NCBI GenBank assembly: GCA_012800215.1
Contig: JAAZJT010000142.1
Location: 1 to 15,667, forward strand
DNA: 15,667 bases
Direction: 5' to 3'
From: Bacillota bacterium
Lineage (GTDB): Bacteria > Bacillota > Dethiobacteria > Dethiobacterales > Dethiobacteraceae
Position 1 is the stretch's first letter. Each line of letters opens with the position of its first letter. Of this stretch, positions 7,256 to 13,475 are shown in pieces. The notes under the pieces are model-generated. The model saw only the letters and a list, made by a program, of their open reading frames with translations, had not been told where the DNA came from and did no database searches. Made by a program: the position numbers and the translations under genes.

Positions 7256-7660
7256 ATGATTGACAATAAAAGTGCTCAAGTGCGGACCGGCATAGATATT
7301 ATCGAAATCGACAGAATAGCTCGTGTCTATCAGCGCCGGCCGCGGCAATTTTTAAACAGGGTTTTTACCAGACAGGAGCAGCAATTACTAATTGGCCGCA
7401 AATATGTGGAAAAGCATCTTGCTGCACGTTTTGCGGCTAAAGAGGCTGTGCTGAAATTGCTTGGTTTAGGCATTGGCCCGCTCTCATGGAAAGAGGTGGA
7501 GATACTTGCCTTGCCAAGCGGTGAGCCATTGGTTAAATTACATAAGCGAGCGGCGGCTCAAGCAAAAGTACTGGCGCTGACTTCCATAGCGCTTTCTCTG
7601 AGCCACAGCCGTAATTATGCTGTAGCTCAGGCAGTAGCCCTTTCTATTACAAAAGAATGA
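7256..7660 (+). CDS. acpS: holo-[acyl-carrier-protein] synthase
   Basis: AcpS moves the 4'-phosphopantetheine group of coenzyme A onto the serine of acyl carrier protein, which is essential for fatty acid synthesis. The 134-residue length is usual. GIDIIEIDRI holds the Mg2+-binding Asp14, ARFAAKEA the second metal ligand Glu63, and SLSHSRNYAVA the C-terminal signature. The first ten residues are an extension compared with many AcpS proteins. AAGGA at 7241-7245 lies ten bases before the ATG. In many Firmicutes acpS neighbours nnrD and a ydcC/LolA-like gene; here those two lie beyond the isc operon. It is probably transcribed with the two-component genes upstream. Confidence 0.95.
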   Translation: MIDNKSAQVRTGIDIIEIDRIARVYQRRPRQFLNRVFTRQEQQLLIGRKYVEKHLAARFAAKEAVLKLLGLGIGPLSWKEVEILALPSGEPLVKLHKRAAAQAKVLALTSIALSLSHSRNYAVAQAVALSITKE

Positions 7661-7686
7661 AATTTTTAAAACTTTTATAAAGGTAC

Positions 7687-7715
7687 TTGACGTTTCTGCA
7701 GCAATTTGCTAATCT
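7687..7715 (+). promoter_or_regulatory. sigma-A promoter of the isc operon
   Basis: TTGACG (7687-7692), a 17-base spacer and TAATCT (7710-7715) make a good sigma-A promoter. Predicted transcription start is about 7721-7723. No hairpin terminator is evident between acpS and this promoter, so some read-through from acpS is possible. Confidence 0.75.
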
Positions 7716-7723
7716 CATAATTG

Positions 7724-7748
7724 AAAGCCGAGTAATTTACTCAGGATT
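7724..7748 (+). promoter_or_regulatory. IscR type-1-like operator over the isc transcription start
   Basis: The 25-base site reads AAAGCCGAGT, AATTT, ACTCAGGATT. Against the E. coli IscR type-1 consensus as I recall it (ATASYYGACT-RWWWY-AGTCRRSTAT) it agrees at 20 of 25 positions. The core GAGTAA-T-TTACTC is a perfect palindrome in which consensus GACT/AGTC has become GAGT/ACTC, a symmetric change in both half-sites. It begins about where transcription should start and precedes an IscR-like gene, so autorepression is the natural reading. Confidence 0.65.
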
Positions 7749-7772
7749 AAAAGTTAAACAAGAGGTTATGCT

Positions 7773-8189
7773 ATGAAAATTTCTGCAAAAGGTGAATATG
7801 GTATGCGGGCTATGGCAATTTTAGCTTTAGAGTTTCCAGCGGGACCAGTACCGCTGCGAGAGATTGCAAGGCGGGAAGAAATACCTTATCAATTTTTAGA
7901 GCAAATATTTATTCCTTTACGCCATGCAGGTCTGATTAATTCTGTCCGTGGTGCCAAGGGAGGTTATATTTTAGCAAAAGCTCCTTCTGAGATTAAAGTG
8001 GGCGATATAATTAGAGCTTTAGAGGGTCCCATAGCACCGGTGGATTGTGTTGCAGAAAATGATGCGGATGTCTGCAGTCGTAGTACAGCTTGTTTAACAA
8101 AAGGAATTTGGCAGCGTTTACGCGATTCAATGGCAGAAGTATTGGATGATATTACTTTAGCTGATGTTATTAAGATGTCAGACCAGTGA
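7773..8189 (+). CDS. iscR: Rrf2-family Fe-S cluster regulator IscR
   Basis: The 138-residue protein has an N-terminal winged helix (about 1-75, with IPYQFLEQIF as recognition region and VRGAKGGY as wing). The cluster loop has Cys92, Cys101 and Cys107 (C-X8-C-X5-C) rather than the C-X5-C-X5-C of E. coli IscR; Glu43 is present in the dimer-facing region. Three cysteines separate it from CymR, a cysteine-metabolism repressor of the same family that lacks them. Holo-IscR with a [2Fe-2S] cluster should repress the operon when clusters are plentiful. To my recollection, a Gram-positive IscR of this kind was characterised from Thermincola potens. AGAGG at 7761-7765 supports the ATG. The upstream ATG at 7768 runs into a stop after two codons. 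Confidence 0.88.
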   Translation: MKISAKGEYGMRAMAILALEFPAGPVPLREIARREEIPYQFLEQIFIPLRHAGLINSVRGAKGGYILAKAPSEIKVGDIIRALEGPIAPVDCVAENDADVCSRSTACLTKGIWQRLRDSMAEVLDDITLADVIKMSDQ

Positions 8190-8204
8190 CATAGGAGGTT
8201 AATA

Positions 8205-9371
8205 ATGCGCAAGGTATATTTAGATCATGCAGCTACAACTCCCCTGAATGAAGAAGTGCTAAATGAAATGCTACCATACTTAAAAGAACATTTTGGCAAT
8301 CCCTCAAGTATTCACTCCTTTGGCCGCGAAGCGCGGAGGGCAGTGGAAGAATCACGCGAGCGGGTAGCGGCGGCTCTCGGCGCATCCGCAGAAGAAATTA
8401 TTTTTACATCTGGAGCGACGGAAGCTAATAATCTTGCCATTCGAGGTATTGCCCGTGCACAACAAAAAAAAGGCAACCATATTATTACCAGTGCAGTAGA
8501 ACACCATGCCGTATATGACACCTGTGCTGCGCTGCAAAAGGAAGGCTTTGATGTGACCTTCCTGCCTGTTGATGAGTATGGAATGGTCAGTGTAGATGCA
8601 GTGGCGGCAGCCATTACAGACAAGACCATTCTGGTAACTATTATGCTGGCTAATAATGAGGTAGGCACCATTATGCCCATTGCCGAAATCGGCCAATTAT
8701 GCCGCGAACATGATATTATTTTTCATACTGATGCTGTGCAGGCCATTGGTAATATACCTGTTAATGTTAAAGATTTGAATGTTGACCTCTTATCGTTAAC
8801 AGCCCATAAATTTTATGGCCCCAAGGGAGTGGGAGCACTTTATCTGCGCAAAGGGACGCGTTTAAATGTTTACCATTATGGCGGTGCTCAGGAACGTAAA
8901 CTGCGTCCTGGGACAGAAAATGTTCCCGGTATAGTGGGCTTGGGAAAAGCAATAGAGCTTGCGGTGAAAGATTTAGAAGCAAAAACAAACCGCATTAAAG
9001 TTTTGCGTGACAGGCTGCAAGAGGGCCTTTTGGCAATTGAGCATACTAAGCTTAACGGTCATCCCCAGCAGCGTTTGCCAGGCAACCTAAATGTATCAAT
9101 ACTTTTTGTAGAAGGTGAATCTTTAATTTTAAGCCTCGACCTTAAGGGGATCGCCGTTTCCAGTGGATCTGCCTGCACGTCAGGTTCTCTTGATCCCTCC
9201 CATGTCCTGATGGCAATGGGACTGGATCATCAAACTGCACACGGCTCACTGCGTTTTACGCTGGGGGTTAATAATACGGAAGAAGAAATTGATTATGTGT
9301 TAGAAGTTTTGCCTGATATTGTTACGCGTTTGCGTTCTATGTCACCTGTTTATAAAGGCAGCAATAAATAG
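8205..9371 (+). CDS. iscS: cysteine desulfurase, IscS/NifS type
   Basis: This PLP enzyme converts cysteine to alanine and a protein persulfide, supplying sulfur for Fe-S clusters and probably tRNA thiolation. In the 388-residue protein the PLP-binding Lys202 lies in TAHKFYGPKGVG. The active-site Cys324 lies in SSGSACTSGSLDPSH, whose longer mobile loop marks group I (IscS/NifS) rather than SufS. VYLDHAATTPL opens the fold. GGAGGT at 8194-8199 precedes the ATG by five bases. It lies 15 bases after iscR and 15 bases before iscU, so it is in the middle of a tight three-gene operon. Confidence 0.95.
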   Translation: MRKVYLDHAATTPLNEEVLNEMLPYLKEHFGNPSSIHSFGREARRAVEESRERVAAALGASAEEIIFTSGATEANNLAIRGIARAQQKKGNHIITSAVEHHAVYDTCAALQKEGFDVTFLPVDEYGMVSVDAVAAAITDKTILVTIMLANNEVGTIMPIAEIGQLCREHDIIFHTDAVQAIGNIPVNVKDLNVDLLSLTAHKFYGPKGVGALYLRKGTRLNVYHYGGAQERKLRPGTENVPGIVGLGKAIELAVKDLEAKTNRIKVLRDRLQEGLLAIEHTKLNGHPQQRLPGNLNVSILFVEGESLILSLDLKGIAVSSGSACTSGSLDPSHVLMAMGLDHQTAHGSLRFTLGVNNTEEEIDYVLEVLPDIVTRLRSMSPVYKGSNK

Positions 9372-9386
9372 ATTGGGGGTAAAGAG

Positions 9387-9824
9387 ATGTACACAGAACA
9401 AGTAATGGATCATTTTACTAACCCGCGTAATGTGGGGGAGATTGAAAAAGCAGATGGAGTAGGCGAAGTGGGAAATATGAAATGCGGCGATATAATGCGC
9501 ATTTACCTTAAAGTAAATGATAATGAAGTGATTGAAGATATTAAATTTAGAACTTTTGGCTGTGCTGCTGCCATTGCTACCAGTAGTATGATTACAGAAA
9601 TGGTCAAGGGAAAAACCATTACTGAAGCCATGAAAATTACAAACAAGCAGGTGGCTGCTGAACTGGGTGGTTTGCCTGCTCCTAAAATGCATTGCTCCAA
9701 TCTTGCTGCCGATGCGCTGAAAAAAGCCATTGAAAATTATCAGGGTAATAATAATCAAGTTAATAATAAAATAGAAGAAACAGGGAACAATTGTAACAGG
9801 GATTGTAACAACTGCAGTTACTAA
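9387..9824 (+). CDS. iscU: Fe-S cluster scaffold, IscU / NifU N-domain type, with cysteine-rich tail
   Basis: The 145-residue scaffold carries the three conserved cysteines and aspartate of IscU: Cys33 and Asp35 in GNMKCGDIM, Cys59 in FGCAAAIATSS, and Cys103 in APKMHCSNLA. It assembles clusters from sulfur given by IscS. After the fold ends near residue 122 an Asn-rich linker leads to NNCNRDCNNCSY, with Cys136, Cys140 and Cys143 (C-X3-C-X2-C). This tail is absent from E. coli IscU and is not the NifU C-terminal Nfu domain. A metal- or cluster-binding or redox role is possible. GGGGGT at 9375-9380 precedes the ATG. No hscA, hscB, fdx or iscA follows; the operon ends here at a terminator. Confidence 0.92.
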   Translation: MYTEQVMDHFTNPRNVGEIEKADGVGEVGNMKCGDIMRIYLKVNDNEVIEDIKFRTFGCAAAIATSSMITEMVKGKTITEAMKITNKQVAAELGGLPAPKMHCSNLAADALKKAIENYQGNNNQVNNKIEETGNNCNRDCNNCSY

Positions 9825-9830
9825 TTACTA

Positions 9831-9853
9831 AAGGCGCATAGTTGCGCCTTTTT
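9831..9853 (+). terminator. rho-independent terminator of the isc operon
   Basis: AAGGCGCA (9831-9838) pairs perfectly with TGCGCCTT (9843-9850) over a TAGT loop, with Ts continuing to 9853. The next gene starts 36 bases on. Confidence 0.93.
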
Positions 9854-9888
9854 GTTATAAAACCCTATTTATTAAGAGGTGAATTATC

Positions 9889-11436
9889 ATGAAGATAGTA
9901 TCTGCGGCTGAAATGCGCAGTATGGATCAGGCGGCAATTAATGACTATAGCATTCCTGGGGTTGTACTGATGGAAAATGCCGGGTTAAGATTGGCAGAGG
10001 TTATACGCAAGGGAAATTATGGTTTACATATCATGGTGGTGGCGGGATCTGGCAATAACGGTGGCGACGGGTTTGTTGTTGCCCGGCATCTGTCTCAGGA
10101 AAAGAACGTCTCTGTATGGTTAACGGTTCGGGAGGAGGATTACAGTGGAGATGCTTTAACTAATTTAAAAATACTAAAAAAAATGGGTGTGAAAATCAAT
10201 TCTGTTTATAAAAAAGAAATGCTGGCAGACTTTATTGCAGAACTACAGAAAGCAGATTTAGTTGTGGATGCCCTTTTTGGTACGGGCCTTTGCCGTGAAG
10301 TCAGCGGCATCTACTATGATATTATCCACTCCATTAATCAAAGTAAAATTCCTGTGATAGCTGTTGATATACCGTCGGGAGTTTGTGCAGATACAGGTCA
10401 GATTTTGGGGATAGCAATTAAAGCCCGTGAAACAGTTACTTTTGCTCTGCCCAAATTGGGCCATTTTCTTTACCCTGGTGCTGATCAGGTTGGAGTACTA
10501 CATGTAAAAAAGATTAGCATTCCCGCTGTTTTAGAGGAAAAAGGCTCTGTACAATTGCTCACTTCGGAATTAATCAGCTTGCTTGTACCATCCAGAAGAT
10601 CTGATAGTCATAAAGGTACTTTTGGAGCGGTGCTGCTGGTAGCAGGTTCTTCCGGCATGTCTGGTGCGGCAACTCTTGCAGCCAGGGCTGCCTTACGTGG
10701 TGGTTGTGGACTTCTGTATGCTGCTGTGCCGGGCAGCATACAGAGTGTAGTGGCAGCTCAAGTTGCAGAGGCTATTACCATACCGTTACCTGTAAATGCT
10801 GCTGGTCAACTCGATGCTACCGCTCTTACCACTCTTCTAAAAAGAAGTGTTAACTGCCAGGCGGTCGCTGTGGGCCCTGGTTTAACGCAAGAGCAAGAAT
10901 TATTACCTTTAATAGCAGGACTGGTTAGGGAGTGTAAGGTACCTTTAGTATTGGATGCCGATGCTTTAAACTTACTAGCTTTAGCTCCTGAAGCACTGCA
11001 GGAGCGTCAAGCTCCCACTATTATTACGCCGCATCCCGGTGAAGCAGCGCGACTATTGGGTTCAACGGTGGCAGAGATACAAAGGAACCGCTTACGATCA
11101 GCCCGGGAGCTGGCAGCGCGTTTTGGTAGTACAGTTATTTTGAAAGGTGCATATTCAATTATAGCTGAGTCAAACGGAACTGCTGCTATTAATCCTACAG
11201 GTAATAACGGTATGGCCACTGCAGGCAGTGGCGATGTGCTTACAGGTTTGGCAGCATCTTTGTTGGCGCAAGGTGTAACTTCTGCCCAGGCGGCCCAGAC
11301 TGCTGCATATTTACATGGGTTGGCAGCCGACCTTGCTGTTAAAGAAATAGGAGAAAGGTCGCTCTTGGCAAGTGATATAGTCCGTTATATTCCCCAGGCA
11401 TATCTGGCAGTCCAGGCAAATAAATATAAAGTGTAA
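9889..11436 (+). CDS. nnrD: bifunctional NAD(P)H-hydrate epimerase / ADP-dependent dehydratase
   Basis: This 515-residue enzyme repairs hydrated NADH and NADPH. The N-terminal YjeF_N domain (about 1-215), marked by VVAGSGNNGGDGF at 51-62 and AVDIPSGV, interconverts R and S hydrates. The C-terminal ribokinase-like domain (about 225-510) dehydrates the S form using ADP. There LVLDADALNLLA, TPHPGEAARLLG and NGMATAGSGDVLTG are the family signatures, with catalytic Asp449. Both domains look intact. GAGGTGA at 9876-9882 supports the ATG. It starts just after the isc terminator and I see no separate clear promoter in that short gap, so its transcription may depend on read-through or a weak promoter. 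The LolA-like gene follows closely. Confidence 0.95.
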   Translation: MKIVSAAEMRSMDQAAINDYSIPGVVLMENAGLRLAEVIRKGNYGLHIMVVAGSGNNGGDGFVVARHLSQEKNVSVWLTVREEDYSGDALTNLKILKKMGVKINSVYKKEMLADFIAELQKADLVVDALFGTGLCREVSGIYYDIIHSINQSKIPVIAVDIPSGVCADTGQILGIAIKARETVTFALPKLGHFLYPGADQVGVLHVKKISIPAVLEEKGSVQLLTSELISLLVPSRRSDSHKGTFGAVLLVAGSSGMSGAATLAARAALRGGCGLLYAAVPGSIQSVVAAQVAEAITIPLPVNAAGQLDATALTTLLKRSVNCQAVAVGPGLTQEQELLPLIAGLVRECKVPLVLDADALNLLALAPEALQERQAPTIITPHPGEAARLLGSTVAEIQRNRLRSARELAARFGSTVILKGAYSIIAESNGTAAINPTGNNGMATAGSGDVLTGLAASLLAQGVTSAQAAQTAAYLHGLAADLAVKEIGERSLLASDIVRYIPQAYLAVQANKYKV

Positions 11437-11490
11437 CACTTTATGGTCTTGCCGGGAGGAAATGCAAAAAGGTGCGAAGGGGAGAGTGTT

Positions 11491-12513
11491 TTGTGGAAGA
11501 GGGTATTAGCCTGCCTAATATTTCTAGGCATATTTTTAGGTGGTTGTGCTGTTACAAGTGAGAAAATAATAGCGCAAGTAGAAAAAAAGCTGCAGAAACT
11601 GGATAGTTTCTATGCTCAAGCCACAGTAAAAGTTTACAGTCTGGCAGGAGAACAAACATATCATGTAAGCCAATGGTATAAAGCACCTAATTGTTGGCGG
11701 GTAGAAGTTACGGCAGCAGAAGAACGTCAGTATTTCATTTGCGATGGTGAACATATTTGGGTATACCAACCGGATATAAATGATTACTACCGGCTTGATG
11801 CCGAACGCGGTTCTCAGGAAATTGCCCCGCCCTTTATGTTGACAGAGTATATGAAACAACTATGCCAGAGCAACAGCCAGTCATTTAGCCGGGAGGAAGA
11901 GCTAAACGGCCAAAAAACTTACTGCCTCACCTGCGCAGGACGGCTTCCCGGTGAATCGATTAAACTATACCTAGACAAAAAAACATTATTTCCTAAGCTA
12001 GTTGAAATTTATTTAAACGAAAAAATTATCAATCATATTAACATACATAAACTGGAGATAAACCCGGATTTGCAAGATGAATTGTTCGAATATACAAAAG
12101 CTACCGGCAGTGAAGTTATCGCCCTTTGTTTGAGAGAACCACTGACACTTAGTGAAGTTAAAGCTAACTGGTCTCTTCCTGTTTTTGTTCCAACTTATTT
12201 GCCTCAGGGAAGTTCTCTTTATACCATCTCCCGTACAACTGAACATGAGTGTGAACGTTTGATTTTTGTTTACCGGGGATTAAAAAAATTCACGTTGATA
12301 CAACAGGCTAAAATAAATGATTTTGTTTACAGAAGCAGTACTGCCAGAGAAGTGCCAATCGGCACTGGGAATGGTTTATTCCAGCAAAATAGCGACTCCA
12401 GCCTTAATACTTTGTGGTGGTCAAATGAGCAGTGTGATTTTATTCTTACAGGAGAACTTCCGCTTGTGGAAATGGTTAAAATCGCCGCATCCCTTAAACC
12501 CGAGGGTGTTTAA
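11491..12513 (+). CDS. LolA-fold lipoprotein with DUF4367-like C-terminus (YdcC-like)
   Basis: The 340-residue product has a lipoprotein signal, with lipobox FLGGC at Cys19. A LolA/outer-membrane-lipoprotein-sorting-like beta fold follows (about 25-215: TVKVYS, WRVEV, CDGEHIWVYQP, KLYLDKKTLFPKLVEI). The C-terminal part (about 225-338, FVPTYLPQGSS to LWWSNEQCDFILTGELPL) resembles DUF4367. Related YdcC proteins in Bacillus are linked to sporulation and lie near acpS. In a single-membrane cell it cannot do classical LolA transport; binding a lipid or helping lipoprotein sorting is inference. The start is TTG at 11491 because AAGGGGAG at 11477-11484 is six bases upstream and gives a proper signal peptide. 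The longer reading frame from ATG at 11443 would add 16 charged residues and lacks a site. Confidence 0.85.
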   Translation: MWKRVLACLIFLGIFLGGCAVTSEKIIAQVEKKLQKLDSFYAQATVKVYSLAGEQTYHVSQWYKAPNCWRVEVTAAEERQYFICDGEHIWVYQPDINDYYRLDAERGSQEIAPPFMLTEYMKQLCQSNSQSFSREEELNGQKTYCLTCAGRLPGESIKLYLDKKTLFPKLVEIYLNEKIINHINIHKLEINPDLQDELFEYTKATGSEVIALCLREPLTLSEVKANWSLPVFVPTYLPQGSSLYTISRTTEHECERLIFVYRGLKKFTLIQQAKINDFVYRSSTAREVPIGTGNGLFQQNSDSSLNTLWWSNEQCDFILTGELPLVEMVKIAASLKPEGV

Positions 12514-12519
12514 AGTGCA

Positions 12520-12545
12520 CATCCTCTACTAATATGAATAGGATG
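12520..12545. repeat. inverted repeat between the LolA-like and LysM genes
   Basis: CATCCT (12520-12525) is the perfect complement of AGGATG (12540-12545) with a 14-base loop. It sits six bases before the LysM ribosome-binding site and has no T-run. It could be an operator or a small mRNA hairpin separating the two genes' expression. Chance is possible at 6 bp. Confidence 0.3.
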
Positions 12546-12564
12546 GATACGGGAGGTGTGTAAA

Positions 12565-12786
12565 ATGGGAATGGATAAAATACCCGGTGGTCCAGTTATC
12601 CCTGGTCCTGGGCAACTACCCGTATGTCCTACAGGCTTATTTTTGGAAATTGCCCCCGGTGATACTTTATTTAAAATTGCTAAAGAACAAGGAGTCACTG
12701 TGGAAGCGATTATGGCGTTGAACCCGGGAATAGATCCTAAAAACTTGCAAATCGGCACTTTTATTTGTTTACCCATACCGACATAA
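12565..12786 (+). CDS. small single-LysM protein
   Basis: The 73-residue protein has a Pro/Gly-rich head (about 1-23, with PGGPVIPGPG) and one LysM domain (about 24-70) that shows the usual PGDTLFKIAKEQGVTVEAIMALNPGI and ends IGTFICLPIP. LysM binds N-acetylglucosamine-containing glycans such as peptidoglycan or spore cortex. There is no signal peptide or membrane helix, so it may act on the mother-cell side of the forespore, be released with the spore, or use a non-classical route. Cys21 and Cys68 flank the domain and could form a disulfide. ATG at 12565 has GGGAGGT seven bases upstream (12551-12557); GTG at 12556 lies inside that site. It may be co-transcribed with the LolA-like gene. Confidence 0.85.
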   Translation: MGMDKIPGGPVIPGPGQLPVCPTGLFLEIAPGDTLFKIAKEQGVTVEAIMALNPGIDPKNLQIGTFICLPIPT

Positions 12787-12789
12787 TAA

Positions 12790-12810
12790 CCCGCCTTTGG
12801 CGGGATTTTT
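12790..12810 (+). terminator. rho-independent terminator after the LysM gene
   Basis: CCCGCC (12790-12795) pairs with GGCGGG (12799-12804) over a TTT loop, then ATTTTTAT. Confidence 0.88.
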
Positions 12811-12865
12811 ATATTAATAGCAAATTATTATGCTTGTATTTAATAAACAATTAAAAAAAAATATG

Positions 12866-12903
12866 AAAAAGCGCTCTTACAGAATTGAATAGTGCGCTTT
12901 TTT
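12866..12903 (+). terminator. second A/T-flanked hairpin, likely bidirectional terminator
   Basis: AAAAAGCGC (12866-12874) pairs with GCGCTTTTT (12894-12902) with a 19-base loop, and Ts continue to 12903. A-run and T-run symmetry would let it act on both strands. It insulates the promoter that follows. The gap 12787-13002 otherwise holds only the first terminator and that promoter. Confidence 0.65.
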
Positions 12904-12917
12904 ATTTGAAAAAACTA

Positions 12918-12947
12918 TTGCCAAAAGGGCATGAGCGGTGTTATAAT
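12918..12947 (+). promoter_or_regulatory. strong extended -10 sigma-A promoter for the ACT-hom-lysC genes
   Basis: TTGCCA (12918-12923), an 18-base spacer and a perfect TATAAT (12942-12947) preceded by TGT, which gives the extended -10 TG motif at 12939-12940. Transcription should start near 12953-12956, leaving a leader of about 50 bases. That is too short for a T-box or lysine riboswitch. Confidence 0.82.
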
Positions 12948-13002
12948 GTACACCATACGTAGATAATTGTCCATACACAGTTGACACGAGGGGGTGATTA
13001 TT

Positions 13003-13455
13003 ATGACTAGGACTAATATTAGTGAGAAGCTTTATTTAGTACAGGAACATGTGCTGCCGCAAGTTTTGCGCAAAACTGCTGAAGCTAAGGAGCTGCTTAA
13101 AAATGGTAGGGCTGCTACTGTTAATGAAGCTGTTCAGGCTGTGGGTATTAGCCGTGGCGCCTTTTATAAATACAGAGATTACATTTCGCCTTTTCGGGAG
13201 GCAAGTAGGGGTAAAATTCTTACTATTTCTTTAATTCTTAAACATACTGCTGGTGTTCTCTCGGCTGTTTTGAATGAAATTGCAGCGGCTGGCGGTAATA
13301 TCTTAACTATTAATCAAGGTATCCCCTTGCAGGGTATCGCCAACGCTTCTATTTCTTTTGAGACAGATGGCTTGCGTAAAGATGTTAATATTTTATTGGA
13401 TAGACTGATTGCAATTAATGGCGTAAATAAGTTGGAAATAGTAGGACAAAGCTAA
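13003..13455 (+). CDS. ACT-domain regulatory protein, PheB / UPF0735-like
   Basis: The 150-residue protein has an N-terminal helical segment with a helix-turn-helix-like stretch (about 42-65: NEAVQAVGISRGAFYKYR). A C-terminal ACT domain (about 72-145) holds the glycine-turn region HTAGVLSAVLNEIAAAGGNILTI as two successive parts. ACT domains bind amino acids. B. subtilis PheB is encoded beside pheA; here the gene leads hom and lysC, so threonine, lysine or methionine sensing is a reasonable guess. Direct DNA binding is not shown. ATG at 13003 has GGGGGTGA five bases upstream; the GTG at 12994 is part of that site. It lies 20 bases before hom in one operon. Confidence 0.85.
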   Translation: MTRTNISEKLYLVQEHVLPQVLRKTAEAKELLKNGRAATVNEAVQAVGISRGAFYKYRDYISPFREASRGKILTISLILKHTAGVLSAVLNEIAAAGGNILTINQGIPLQGIANASISFETDGLRKDVNILLDRLIAINGVNKLEIVGQS

Positions 13456-13475
13456 AAGAATAATGGGGGATAAAG

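Noticed and set aside
9342..9758. Minus-strand open frame of 138 codons across the IscU-like gene
   Set aside because: Antisense to a well-supported conserved gene. Its Phe/Ile/His-rich translation resembles no family.
12981..12986. A perfect TTGACA just before the ACT-domain gene
   Set aside because: It abuts the ribosome-binding site and no -10 follows at 16-18 bases. The TTGCCA/TATAAT promoter upstream explains transcription better.
12948..13002. T-box, lysine riboswitch or threonine attenuator before the hom operon
   Set aside because: The leader is only about 50 bases and has neither the conserved core of those elements nor a run of Thr/Ile codons with a terminator.
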